A stretch of 64,000 nucleotides of DNA from an uncultured Muribaculaceae bacterium (GTDB taxonomy: Bacteria; Bacteroidota; Bacteroidia; Bacteroidales; Muribaculaceae), in assembly GCA_934636465.1 (NCBI GenBank), contig CAKUAR010000009.1, forward strand, positions 1-64,000, in the 5' to 3' direction. Both the position numbers and the translations under genes were made by a program. The notes under the pieces are model-generated. The model was not told where the DNA came from. It was given only the letters and a program-made list of their open reading frames with translations, and made no database searches. Below are positions 1 to 8,670 of this stretch, in pieces; position 1 is the first letter of the stretch, and every line of letters begins with the position of its first letter.

Positions 1-22
1 CTGAATTTTTCTTCGCCTTTAG

Positions 23-53
23 TTGAATTCTTTAAACTCTTGAAATAATTTTG
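23..53 (+). promoter_or_regulatory. Upstream promoter (P1) of ileS
   Basis: A TTG at 23-25 and TAATTTTG at 46-53 are separated by 20 bases, matching the Bacteroidetes -33/-7 promoter form. The transcript would carry a leader of about 115 nt before the ileS ATG at 178. I see no T-box or other known leader element in it. Confidence 0.55.
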
Positions 54-130
54 CACTTGCTTGTTGACTCTACAAACCGAGAAAAAGGTTATTATGTGGC
101 TCATGTTGTGATATTTTCGGTTAAAATTGC

Positions 131-138
131 TAACTTTG
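131..138 (+). promoter_or_regulatory. Downstream promoter -7 box (P2) of ileS
   Basis: TAACTTTG is a full match to the Bacteroidetes -7 box. The nearest TTG (106-108) is 22 bases upstream, slightly long. Transcription would begin near 145, so the TTG codon at 127 cannot serve as the ileS start from this promoter. Confidence 0.55.
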
Positions 139-177
139 CGAATTATAATTCAGAGTAATCAAAAAGGTCATATTTTT

Positions 178-3100
178 ATGAAATTCAAAGAATATAGCAA
201 GTTCAATCTTTCGGACGTGAACAAGGAAGTCCTGAAAGAGTGGGACGATGAGAATGTGTTTGCCAAGAGCATTGAACTAAGAGAGGGTGCGCCCAGTTTT
301 GTGTTCTATGAGGGACCGCCGTCGGCCAATGGTATGCCAGGAATTCATCATGTGATGGCCCGTACGATTAAAGACATTGTGTGCCGCTTCAAAACCATGA
401 AGGGCTACAAGGTGTTGCGCAAGGCCGGTTGGGACACTCACGGACTGCCTGTGGAGCTTGGCGTGGAAAAGACACTGGGCATAACCAAAGAGGACATTGG
501 CAAGAAAATCTCAGTAGAAGAATATAACAAGACCTGCCGCAAAGAGGTGATGAAATACACCAAAGAGTGGTCGGACTTGACACATAAAATGGGTTACTGG
601 GTAGATACCAAGAACCCATATATCACATATAAAAACAGCTATATAGAAACCTTGTGGTGGCTGCTGAAGCAACTCTATAACAAGGGACTGCTCTATAAGG
701 GTTACACAATTCAGCCATACTCGCCAGCCGCAGGAACCGGTTTGAGCTCACACGAGCTCAACATGCCGGGCTGCTATCGTGACGTGAAGGACACGACGGT
801 GACGGCGCAATTCTTAATCACAGAGCCAAAGGCAGAGTGGACAAAGTGGGGCAAACCTTATTTTCTGGCTTGGACCACAACACCATGGACGTTGCCAAGC
901 AACGTGGCGCTGTGTGTGAACCCACGAGTTGACTATGTGGCAGTAGAGACATATAACCCATATACGGCAGAGCCAGAAACCGTAATTTTGGCAGAGGCTC
1001 GCATAGGCGCGTATCTGAAAGCCGACGGCGAAGTGAAAGAAGGTGAACTGCCAGAATTCAAGCGCGGCGACAAGGTGGTGCCTTATAAGGTGATAGACCA
1101 TGTGAAAGGCGCTGATTTGCTTGGACTGCACTATGCCCAGCTGATGCCTTGGGTGAAGCCGTGCATGATGGTGGGTCGCCACAGCGCAGCTTGGGTGAAC
1201 GAATATGCCGAGGCTCATGCCGACAAGGTGTTTGGCAGCGAGGACGGCCGCTATCAGTATGTGGAAATGGCCGATGAGGCATTCCGCGTGATACCTGGTG
1301 ACTATGTGACCACAGAAGACGGTACGGGAATAGTGCACACGGCCTCTACGTTTGGAGCCGATGACGCCAAGGTGTGTAACGATGCCAATGTGCCAGCACT
1401 CTACTTGATTGACAAGAAAGGCGCAACTCGCCCAATGGTCGATTTGCAAGGAAAATATTATGTGCTTGACGAGCTTGACAAGAACTTCGTGGAGAAATGC
1501 GTTGACGTGGAGCTTTACGGACACCACGCAGGCGACTATGTGAAAAACGCATACGACCCGAAATACACCGTGAACGGCGTGTGGAACAGCAAGGCCTCGG
1601 AAAAAGACGAGGACCTGAATGTGGTTATCTGCATGGAAATGAAGCAAGACGGCACAGCATTCAAGATAGAAAAGCATGTGCACAACTATCCGCACTGCTG
1701 GCGCACCGACAAGCCAATCCTGTATTATCCGCTTGACAGCTGGTTTATCAAATCGACTGCTTGCAAAGACCGCATGGTGGAGCTCAACAAGACCATACGC
1801 TGGAAGCCGGAGAGCATAGGCACAGGCCGTTTTGGCAAATGGCTTGAGAACTTGAATGACTGGAACTTGAGCCGAAGCCGCTATTGGGGCACACCACTGC
1901 CTATATGGCGCAGCGAGGACGGTGAGGAAAAGTGTATAGGCAGCATAGCCGAACTGTGCGACGAGATAGACAAGGCTGTGGAGAAAGGCTTCATGCAGAG
2001 CAATCCGTATCGCGACAACGGCTTTGTGCCAGGAGATTACAGCGAGGACAACTACGAGAAGATAGATTTGCACCGCCCATACGTGGACAACATAGTGCTG
2101 GTGTCGGATTCTGGCAAGCCGATGAAGCGTGAAACCGACTTGATTGATGTGTGGTTTGACAGCGGCTCTATGCCATACGCCCAGCTGCACTATCCGTTTG
2201 AGAACAAGGAACTGATAGACGGCAGAACAGCATATCCTGCTGACTTCATAGCCGAGGGCGTGGATCAAACGCGTGGCTGGTTCTTCACACTGCACGCAAT
2301 AGCAACAATGGTGTTTGACAGCGTGGCATATAAGAGCGTGATTTCTAACGGACTTGTGCTCGATAAAGCCGGCAACAAGATGAGTAAGCACCTTGGCAAC
2401 GCCGTTGACCCATTTGGAGCAATAGAAAAATATGGAACTGACCCATTGCGCTGGTACATGATTTCTAACTCGTCGCCATGGGATAACCTGAAGTTTGACG
2501 AGGCTGGAGTGGAAGAGGTGAGCCGCAAGTTCTTTGGCACACTTTATAACACCTACTCATTCTTTGCCTTGTATGCCAACGTTGACAATTTCGACAAGGC
2601 TGCACCGCAAGTGCCTCTGGAGAAACGTCCCGAAATAGACAAATGGATATTGTCGCTGCTCAACAGCTTGATAGCAGAGGTTAACGCTGACTTGGAGGAC
2701 TACGAGCCGACTAAGGCAGCGCGTGCCATAAGCAACTTTGTGGGCGAGAACTTGAGCAACTGGTATGTGCGCTTGAACCGCAAACGCTATTGGGGTGGCG
2801 AAATGAACGAGGATAAGCTTTCGGCCTATCAAACACTTTATGAGTGCTTGCTCACTGTGTCAAAGCTCATGGCTCCGATAGCTCCGTTCTATAGCGACAT
2901 GCTGTATCGCGACTTGACCGGCAGCGCAACATCGGTGCACTTGACCGACTTCCCTGTGGCCGATGAAAAACTCATAGACAAGGTGCTTGAAAAGCAGATG
3001 CAGACGGCCCAGTGCATAACTTCGATGGTGCTGTCGCTCCGTCGCAAGGAGAACATAAAGGTGCGTCAACCGCTGAAGACAATCATGATTCCGGTGCTCG

Positions 3101-3732
3101 ACAAGGAGCAGGAGGACACTATAAACGCCGTGAGCGGACTTGTGCTCAACGAGGTGAACGTGAAAGAAATAAAGCTCGTGGGCAATGACGAGGGCGTGCT
3201 GGTGAAACGCGTGAAGCCTGACTTCAAGAAACTGGGTCCGAAATATGGCAAAATCATGAAGAGCCTGGCCAAGGCACTCACCACAATGGCACAAGCTGAC
3301 ATTATAGAATTTGAGAAAAACGGATACTATGTTGCCAACATTGACGGTGTGGAGACCAAGGTGGAACTTGCCGACGTGGAAATCATATCGGAGGACATTC
3401 CGGGCTGGCTTGTGGCCAACGACGGCAATCTGACGGTGGCTCTTGACGTGACAATAACAGATGAACTGAAAAATGAAGGTTTGGCCAGAGAGCTTGTGAA
3501 CCGCATACAGAATGTGCGAAAGAGCAAGGACTTTGATATAACCGACAAGATAGCCGTGACTGTGGCCAACGACGACCGTGTGGTAAAGGCTGTGACTGAC
3601 TATAAGGAATATATAGCCAACCAGGTGCTTGCCGTGTCGATAGAGCTTGGCGACGTTAATGCTGCCGACAGCAACGCTGTGGAGCTTGACATGGACGGCT
3701 GGAACTTGCTGATAACAGTGGCCAAGGCTTAA
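178..3732 (+). CDS. ileS: Isoleucyl-tRNA synthetase, type 2, GXHH variant
   Basis: Class I aminoacyl-tRNA synthetase of 1184 aa that charges tRNA-Ile in the cytoplasm. It has the long eukaryote-like (IleRS2) architecture: Rossmann catalytic core split by an editing domain, anticodon-binding domain, and a long C-terminal region. The first signature reads GIHH at residues 55-58 (bases 340-351) where most enzymes have HxGH; the second is KMSKH at 734-738. The ATG at 178 is preferred over the in-frame TTG at 127, because that codon sits in the P2 promoter. A 7-bp inverted repeat (3722-3740) spans the stop codon. From family knowledge, IleRS2 enzymes are weakly sensitive to mupirocin and the GXHH subset is strongly resistant; resistance here is inferred. 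Confidence 0.97.
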   Translation: MKFKEYSKFNLSDVNKEVLKEWDDENVFAKSIELREGAPSFVFYEGPPSANGMPGIHHVMARTIKDIVCRFKTMKGYKVLRKAGWDTHGLPVELGVEKTLGITKEDIGKKISVEEYNKTCRKEVMKYTKEWSDLTHKMGYWVDTKNPYITYKNSYIETLWWLLKQLYNKGLLYKGYTIQPYSPAAGTGLSSHELNMPGCYRDVKDTTVTAQFLITEPKAEWTKWGKPYFLAWTTTPWTLPSNVALCVNPRVDYVAVETYNPYTAEPETVILAEARIGAYLKADGEVKEGELPEFKRGDKVVPYKVIDHVKGADLLGLHYAQLMPWVKPCMMVGRHSAAWVNEYAEAHADKVFGSEDGRYQYVEMADEAFRVIPGDYVTTEDGTGIVHTASTFGADDAKVCNDANVPALYLIDKKGATRPMVDLQGKYYVLDELDKNFVEKCVDVELYGHHAGDYVKNAYDPKYTVNGVWNSKASEKDEDLNVVICMEMKQDGTAFKIEKHVHNYPHCWRTDKPILYYPLDSWFIKSTACKDRMVELNKTIRWKPESIGTGRFGKWLENLNDWNLSRSRYWGTPLPIWRSEDGEEKCIGSIAELCDEIDKAVEKGFMQSNPYRDNGFVPGDYSEDNYEKIDLHRPYVDNIVLVSDSGKPMKRETDLIDVWFDSGSMPYAQLHYPFENKELIDGRTAYPADFIAEGVDQTRGWFFTLHAIATMVFDSVAYKSVISNGLVLDKAGNKMSKHLGNAVDPFGAIEKYGTDPLRWYMISNSSPWDNLKFDEAGVEEVSRKFFGTLYNTYSFFALYANVDNFDKAAPQVPLEKRPEIDKWILSLLNSLIAEVNADLEDYEPTKAARAISNFVGENLSNWYVRLNRKRYWGGEMNEDKLSAYQTLYECLLTVSKLMAPIAPFYSDMLYRDLTGSATSVHLTDFPVADEKLIDKVLEKQMQTAQCITSMVLSLRRKENIKVRQPLKTIMIPVLDKEQEDTINAVSGLVLNEVNVKEIKLVGNDEGVLVKRVKPDFKKLGPKYGKIMKSLAKALTTMAQADIIEFEKNGYYVANIDGVETKVELADVEIISEDIPGWLVANDGNLTVALDVTITDELKNEGLARELVNRIQNVRKSKDFDITDKIAVTVANDDRVVKAVTDYKEYIANQVLAVSIELGDVNAADSNAVELDMDGWNLLITVAKA

Positions 3733-3740
3733 TGCCTTGG
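3722..3740 (+). terminator. Weak inverted repeat at the end of ileS
   Basis: CCAAGGC (3722-3728) and GCCTTGG (3734-3740) form a 7-bp stem across the stop codon. No T run follows, so it is at best an inefficient terminator or an RNA-stability element. Confidence 0.35.
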
Positions 3741-3812
3741 CGGCTTTGTCTGCAACATAAAGCGCATTAAAGAAATAATAAAACCGTTTTGATATAAAAC
3801 TACATTAAATCG

Positions 3813-4202
3813 ATGAATGAAAATACCGAAAAGACGAGATACAGCGACGAGGAGTTGCAGGAGTTCAAAGAGTTGATTCTTGAAAAACTTAAAGTTGCAA
3901 AGGAAAACTACGACTCTTTGATGTCGAAAATAATGTCGAGGGAATCGGACCCGAGTTTCAACGTGCTTGAAGAAGGGGCAACTACTCTCGAAAAGGAGCA
4001 GGCAAGCCAAAGTGCTGCACGCCAAAAAGAATATATAAACAAGCTCCAGGGCGCACTGGTGCGCATAGAGAACAAGACCTATGGCATTTGCCGCGTGACA
4101 GGCAAGCTTATACCTAAAGGGAGGCTAATGGCGGTGCCGCATGCCACCCTGTCGATAGAGGGCAAGGAACTGGAGCAAAAAAAGAAGGCTGGAATTAGAT
4201 GA
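3813..4202 (+). CDS. TraR/DksA-family protein lacking zinc-finger cysteines
   Basis: A 129-aa protein with a charged helical N-terminal part (about residues 15-90, likely the coiled coil that enters the RNA polymerase secondary channel) and a DksA-like C-terminal segment, GICRVTGKLIPKGRLMAVPH at 91-110. Only one cysteine (Cys93) is present, so the usual four-Cys zinc site cannot form. As I recall this degenerate form is common in Bacteroidetes. Its stop overlaps the lspA start (ATGA at 4199-4202), so the two are probably co-translated. Likely a transcription factor acting on RNA polymerase; whether it responds to ppGpp cannot be told from sequence. Confidence 0.85.
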   Translation: MNENTEKTRYSDEELQEFKELILEKLKVAKENYDSLMSKIMSRESDPSFNVLEEGATTLEKEQASQSAARQKEYINKLQGALVRIENKTYGICRVTGKLIPKGRLMAVPHATLSIEGKELEQKKKAGIR

Positions 4203-4885
4203 AGAAGTTATCAAACGGAGTGATAGCCACAATCATTGTGGTGGCTGTAATCTTGGTTGACCAAGCTGTGAAGATATGGGTCAAGACCCATTTTTATTAT
4301 GGCGAGGAGTTTCAGATAGCCGATTGGTTCAGAATACATTTCATTGAGAACAATGGAATGGCGTTTGGAATGGAATTTGGCAGCAAGATTATCCTCACAT
4401 GGTTTCGCATAATAGCCGTTGGATTATTTTTCTATTATTTGTTCAAAATTCGTCACCGCACCGACATCAAGCGAGGCTATGTGGTGTGTGTGTCAATGAT
4501 TACTGCCGGGGCTTTGGGCAATGTGCTCGACTGCATTTTCTATGGAGTGATTTTTAATGAACCATTTCCGCCAGAAGTGGCACAGCTGTTTCCGGCGGGT
4601 GGCGGCTATGAGTCGCTATTCTATGGCAGGGTAGTGGATATGCTCTATTTTCCGCTTGTGGAGTGGAACTGGCCAGCTTGGTTGCCTGTGATGGGCGGCG
4701 AGCATTTTGTGTTTTTCCAGCCGATTTTTAATGTGGCTGACGCTTGCCTTACGGTGAGTGTGGTGACGTTAATCTTGTTTTACACGAGAAGCCTTGTGTC
4801 GCAGCTGCAAGACGAGAATGGCAGCGGCAAAAGTGGTGCTGCTAACGGTGGAGCTGCCGAAGACACGGAGACAGGAAAAGAATGA
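4199..4885 (+). CDS. lspA: Lipoprotein signal peptidase (signal peptidase II)
   Basis: Inner-membrane aspartyl protease that removes signal peptides from prolipoproteins after lipidation. Four hydrophobic spans are visible. Asp147 (in GRVVDM) and Asp181 (in FNVADA) match the catalytic pair, and Asp21 and Asn51-Asn52 are conserved positions. At 228 aa it is longer than the roughly 165-aa E. coli enzyme: the loop before Asp147 is expanded, and there is a Gly/Ala/Glu-rich tail from about residue 205. It starts in an ATGA overlap with the DksA-like gene and ends in an ATGA overlap with the downstream lipoprotein gene, which is itself a predicted substrate. Confidence 0.95.
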   Translation: MKKLSNGVIATIIVVAVILVDQAVKIWVKTHFYYGEEFQIADWFRIHFIENNGMAFGMEFGSKIILTWFRIIAVGLFFYYLFKIRHRTDIKRGYVVCVSMITAGALGNVLDCIFYGVIFNEPFPPEVAQLFPAGGGYESLFYGRVVDMLYFPLVEWNWPAWLPVMGGEHFVFFQPIFNVADACLTVSVVTLILFYTRSLVSQLQDENGSGKSGAANGGAAEDTETGKE

Positions 4886-5814
4886 CGGCTATGATTATGT
4901 TGAGGAGGTGGTGGAAACTGGCTTTGTGTGGCTTGCTGGCCATGACAACGCTTGCAGGGTGTGACAAGGCACCAGACGGCGTTATCAAGGAAAGCAAAAT
5001 GGTTGACTTGATAGTTGACCTTGACAAAGCTGACGCATACGTCACGCTGAACCCTGACAAATTTCAAGACGACTCGTCGAAGCTGGAGCTTAAAGAGTCG
5101 GTTATGGCGAAACATGGCGTTACGCTTGAGGAATACAGCAAGTCGCTGGGGTGGTATGCCGCCAACATTGATGTGCTTGTGAAAGTGCAAGACAAGGCAA
5201 TGAAAAAGCTTGAAACCGAAAGCAAGAAGCTCGACGCCCAAGCCAAAAAGGAAATGGAAAAGGGCATGAACGTGAACAACGTTGGCTCTGCTGGCGCAGC
5301 TGTGTCGCATAAGACATATCCGAACCACGGCGACACCGCCGATGTGTGGGAAGGCAACCGCCGCTGGGTGCTCACTCCAAACATGGGCAAGGGCTATGTG
5401 AAGTTTGACATAAGTCCGGACAAGGACGCAAGGCAAGGCGACCGCTATGAACTTGATTTCAGAATGCTTGGTTTCGACAATAATTTCAAAGTGATGCTGG
5501 CTGCCGACTATATAGACGGCTCCACAGCGTTCGTGTCGAGAAAAAGCGGATTTGACAGCTGGGAGACATTCTCGCTACAGTGTGACTCAAGCAAGATTGT
5601 ACGCCGCATATACGGTTATGTGCAATATGACATGAAGAGCGGCGCAATGGCGTTTGTGGATAGCGTGGCACTGCTGCGCACGCACCTCGACAGGGCAAAA
5701 TACACGTCAATCATGTCGCAAAAGCTCGTGGTGAGGAATTTTGGTGCTGTGACCAATTCAGCCCAAATAACACCCAGTGACATGGCCGACGACCGAAAGC
5801 TCCGCCGCAAGTGA
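4882..5814 (+). CDS. DUF4296-type lipoprotein with long C-terminal extension
   Basis: Predicted lipoprotein of 310 aa: signal peptide ending in the lipobox LAGC with lipidated Cys27. Residues about 35-135 resemble the DUF4296 family (helical, function unknown), which in Bacteroidales sits next to lspA. Most members I recall stop soon after this domain. Here there are another 165 residues or so, rich in aromatic and beta-prone segments (for example RYELDFRMLGFDNNFKV) and suggestive of a beta-sandwich or carbohydrate-binding-like fold, though I cannot name the family. Co-translated with lspA through ATGA at 4882-4885. Confidence 0.75.
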   Translation: MTAMIMLRRWWKLALCGLLAMTTLAGCDKAPDGVIKESKMVDLIVDLDKADAYVTLNPDKFQDDSSKLELKESVMAKHGVTLEEYSKSLGWYAANIDVLVKVQDKAMKKLETESKKLDAQAKKEMEKGMNVNNVGSAGAAVSHKTYPNHGDTADVWEGNRRWVLTPNMGKGYVKFDISPDKDARQGDRYELDFRMLGFDNNFKVMLAADYIDGSTAFVSRKSGFDSWETFSLQCDSSKIVRRIYGYVQYDMKSGAMAFVDSVALLRTHLDRAKYTSIMSQKLVVRNFGAVTNSAQITPSDMADDRKLRRK

Positions 5815-5857
5815 TGAACGATTGTAGAAAATAGCAGAAGTGATGCTGGAGCTTGGC

Positions 5858-5888
5858 TTGAAAAAGAGGCGGTTTTGCATTAACTTTG
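5858..5888 (+). promoter_or_regulatory. Promoter of hisHAF-IE-lysA
   Basis: TTG at 5858-5860 and TAACTTTG at 5881-5888 are spaced by 20 bases, the expected Bacteroidetes arrangement, 24 bases before the hisH start. No leader-peptide attenuator with a histidine run is visible. Confidence 0.7.
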
Positions 5889-5912
5889 TGAACAAAGCAA
5901 ATTGATTAATAA

Positions 5913-6509
5913 ATGGAAGTTGCTGTTGTGAAATATAACGCCGGGAATGTGTTCTCGGTGAAATGTGCATTGAAACGAATTGGCGTGGAGGCTGTGGTCA
6001 CTGATGATGTGGAGCAGCTGATGCGCGCCGACAAGGTGATTTTCCCTGGTGTGGGCGAGGCTTCGACTGCAATGGATTATTTGCGCAGCCATGGTCTTGA
6101 CCGCGTGATAGCCGACTTGAAACAGCCTGTGCTGGGCATTTGCATAGGGCTTCAGTTGCTTTGCCGCTCGTCGGAGGAGGGCAACACGCGTGGCATAGGC
6201 GTGTTTGGCCTTGACGTGAAGCGTTTTGCTCCAGACAAGGCTTTGGGGCTTAAAATACCTCACATGGGGTGGAACACTATAAGCGTGGTTAAAGAAAACC
6301 CATTGCTTGATGAGAAGATGAATGGAGCATGGACGTATTTTGTGCATAGCTATTATGCGCCTGTGGGCACAGACACTATAGCAACAACTGAATATGGCAA
6401 TGGCTTCAGTGCCGCATTGCAGAAAAACAACTTTTTTGCCACACAGTTTCACCCGGAGAAAAGTGGCGCTGTGGGAGAGCGGGTGCTGAAGAATTTTGTG
6501 GAGTTATGA
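5913..6509 (+). CDS. hisH: Imidazole glycerol phosphate synthase glutaminase subunit
   Basis: Class I glutamine amidotransferase (198 aa) that releases ammonia from glutamine for HisF in histidine biosynthesis. The catalytic triad is visible as Cys77 (in GICIGLQ), His180 and Glu182 (in FHPEKSG). The oxyanion segment PGVGEA is at 45-50. First gene after the promoter; its stop overlaps the hisA start (ATGA at 6506), so HisH and HisA are probably translated together. HisF, its obligate partner, is two genes downstream. Confidence 0.97.
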   Translation: MEVAVVKYNAGNVFSVKCALKRIGVEAVVTDDVEQLMRADKVIFPGVGEASTAMDYLRSHGLDRVIADLKQPVLGICIGLQLLCRSSEEGNTRGIGVFGLDVKRFAPDKALGLKIPHMGWNTISVVKENPLLDEKMNGAWTYFVHSYYAPVGTDTIATTEYGNGFSAALQKNNFFATQFHPEKSGAVGERVLKNFVEL

Positions 6510-7240
6510 TGATAGAAATTATTCCTGCCATTGACGTGATAGGCGGAAAATGCGTGAGGCTCACGCGTGGCGATTACGACACCAAAAAGGTGTATAACGA
6601 AAATCCGCTTGATGTGGCAAGGATGTTTGAGGACGCAGGTTGCCGCAGACTACATCTCGTGGACCTTGACGGTGCAAAGTCAAAGCACATAGTGAACTAT
6701 AACGTGCTTGAAAGCATAGCAGGACACACTGGCCTGTGCATTGACTTCGGTGGAGGACTGAAGAGTGACGAGGATTTGCGCATAGCATTTGACAACGGAG
6801 CGAAAATGGTGACAGGCGGCAGCATAGCCGTGAGCAGACGAGATTTGTTTCTGGGCTGGCTGGAGCGATATGGCAGCGACAGAATAATTCTCGGCGCTGA
6901 CTCCCGTGGCGGCCGCATATCGACCAACGGCTGGCTTGATGACAGTGACGAGAACTTGCTTGACTTTGTGAAAGCATACGCGACCGATGGTGTGACGCAG
7001 GTGATAAGCACTGACATCGACAAAGACGGCATGCTTGGCGGTCCGGCAGTGGGGCTGTATGAACAAATGCTTGAGGCGCTACCCAAGCTCAGATTGGTTG
7101 CCAGTGGCGGTGTGGGCGGCTGGAGCGACATTGAAGCTCTCAACAAGGCTTCGGTGCCGGCAGTGATAGTTGGCAAAGCTATCTATGAAGGCCGCATAAC
7201 TCTTGACGAATTAGAAAAATACAATAGTAAAAACATATAA
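6506..7240 (+). CDS. hisA: ProFAR isomerase (HisA)
   Basis: 1-(5-phosphoribosyl)-5-[(5-phosphoribosylamino)methylideneamino]imidazole-4-carboxamide isomerase, 244 aa, a (beta/alpha)8 barrel. The general base Asp10 (in IPAIDVIGGK) and acid Asp132 (in LGADSRGG) are in place, with phosphate-binding glycines in FGGGL and ASGGVGG. There are two adjacent ATG codons (6506 and 6509); the first overlaps the hisH stop. The stop is immediately followed by the hisF ATG. Confidence 0.97.
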   Translation: MMIEIIPAIDVIGGKCVRLTRGDYDTKKVYNENPLDVARMFEDAGCRRLHLVDLDGAKSKHIVNYNVLESIAGHTGLCIDFGGGLKSDEDLRIAFDNGAKMVTGGSIAVSRRDLFLGWLERYGSDRIILGADSRGGRISTNGWLDDSDENLLDFVKAYATDGVTQVISTDIDKDGMLGGPAVGLYEQMLEALPKLRLVASGGVGGWSDIEALNKASVPAVIVGKAIYEGRITLDELEKYNSKNI

Positions 7241-7999
7241 ATGTTAGCAAAACGCATCATACCGTGCCTTGACGTGAAAGACGGATTGACGGTGAAAGGA
7301 GTGAACTTCGTGAACTTCAAAAACGCCGGCGACCCTGTGGCTCTGGGAAAAAAATACAGTGACGACGGAGCTGATGAGCTTGTGTATCTTGACATAGCGG
7401 CATCGCTCGAAGGTAGGAAGACGTTTACAGAGCTTGTGAGGCGTGTGGCAGAAAACATAGACATACCATTCACAGTGGGCGGCGGCATAGGTTCGCTTGA
7501 AGATGTGGATAGACTGCTTAATGCCGGGGCCGATAAAATATCGGTCAACTCGTCGGCATTGCGCCGGCCGGAGCTGATAGATGAAATAGCCTCGCATTTC
7601 GGCAACCAGGTGTGTGTTGTGGCAATAGACGCCAAGCAAACCGATGATGGCTGGCTGTGCTTTGTGAACGGCGGTCATGTGGCAACTGACAGACGCTTGC
7701 TTGAGTGGGCTCACGAGGCTCAGGATAGAGGGGCTGGAGAGATATTGTTTACGAGCATGGACCATGACGGTGTGCAAAACGGATTTGCCTGTGAGGCATT
7801 GCGTGAGCTGCATGACCGGCTGACTATACCGGTGATAGCATCGGGCGGAGGCGGAAAGAAGAGCCACTTCAAAGATGTGTTTGACACTGGCAAGGCCGAT
7901 GCCGCACTTGCTGCCAGTGTGTTTCACTTCAATGAGATAGGCATTGGTGAACTGAAAGATTATTTGGCCGACAATGGCATTACAGTTAGAAAAGTTTAA
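7241..7999 (+). CDS. hisF: Imidazole glycerol phosphate synthase cyclase subunit
   Basis: Barrel subunit (252 aa) that uses HisH-derived ammonia to form IGP and AICAR. Asp11 (IPCLDVKDG) and Asp130 (VVAIDAKQ) match the catalytic pair, and GGGIGS and ASGGGG are the phosphate-binding loops. It begins directly after the hisA stop, in the middle of the hisH-A-F-IE gene set. Length is normal for the family. Confidence 0.97.
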   Translation: MLAKRIIPCLDVKDGLTVKGVNFVNFKNAGDPVALGKKYSDDGADELVYLDIAASLEGRKTFTELVRRVAENIDIPFTVGGGIGSLEDVDRLLNAGADKISVNSSALRRPELIDEIASHFGNQVCVVAIDAKQTDDGWLCFVNGGHVATDRRLLEWAHEAQDRGAGEILFTSMDHDGVQNGFACEALRELHDRLTIPVIASGGGGKKSHFKDVFDTGKADAALAASVFHFNEIGIGELKDYLADNGITVRKV

Positions 8000-8012
8000 A
8001 GAAAAGAAATAT

Positions 8013-8645
8013 ATGGAACTCGATTTCGATAAAATGGGCGGTTTGATTCCTGCCATTGTGCAAGACGCCCACACAAAAAATGTTCTTATGCTTGGCTTCA
8101 TGAACAAGGAAGCCTATGAAAAGACTCTGCAAACAAAGAAAGTGACATTCTGGAGTCGCACCCGCAACAAACTGTGGACCAAAGGCGAGGAGAGCGGACA
8201 CTTTCTTGACCTGGTGTCGATGTGCTGCGATTGCGACCACGACACGCTGCTTGTGCAAGCCTTGCCTAACGGACCTGTGTGCCACACGGGGTCGGCAACA
8301 TGCTTTAGCGACAAGAATGACTATGGCGTGGAGTTTTTGAGCTATTTGCAAGACTTTATCGATAAGCGCCACAAAGAAATGCCAGAGGGGTCTTACACAA
8401 CATCGTTGTTTGAGAGCGGAATAAACCGAATGGCGCAAAAAGTGGGTGAAGAGGCACTTGAAACGGTGATTGAGGCCACTAATGGCACGCCGGGACGAAT
8501 GGTGTATGAGGCCAGCGACATGCTCTATCACCTGATTGTGCTGCTCAGCGCAAAGGGATTGAGAATAGAAGACGTGGCTGAAGACTTGTGTGACCGCCAT
8601 TTGAAGAAGAAATCACAATATAACAAGCATTACGACCATAAGTAA
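8013..8645 (+). CDS. hisIE: Bifunctional phosphoribosyl-AMP cyclohydrolase/phosphoribosyl-ATP pyrophosphatase
   Basis: Fused HisI-HisE protein of 210 aa catalysing the second and third steps of histidine synthesis. The N-terminal PRA-CH domain (to about residue 105) has WSRTRNKLWTKGEESG and the metal-binding CCDCDHDT and CHTG segments. The C-terminal PRA-PH domain begins near SYTTSLFESG and has the acidic helix GEEALETVIEA. The ATG at 8013 is chosen because it lies 13 bases after the hisF stop behind an A-rich leader; an earlier in-frame start would overlap hisF and add 13 residues not typical of the family. Confidence 0.96.
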   Translation: MELDFDKMGGLIPAIVQDAHTKNVLMLGFMNKEAYEKTLQTKKVTFWSRTRNKLWTKGEESGHFLDLVSMCCDCDHDTLLVQALPNGPVCHTGSATCFSDKNDYGVEFLSYLQDFIDKRHKEMPEGSYTTSLFESGINRMAQKVGEEALETVIEATNGTPGRMVYEASDMLYHLIVLLSAKGLRIEDVAEDLCDRHLKKKSQYNKHYDHK

Positions 8646-8670
8646 CTCATCAAAAAAATAACGGCTGATT

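Noticed and set aside
54..177. Possible T-box-like leader before ileS
   Set aside because: The leader is short and AT-rich, with no T-box consensus or strong terminator/antiterminator pair, and T-boxes are not typical of Bacteroidetes.
814..2391. Long minus-strand open frame (525 codons) opposite ileS
   Set aside because: It is the antisense of a fully recognisable synthetase; its His/Val/Leu-rich composition is the usual shadow of high-GC third positions.
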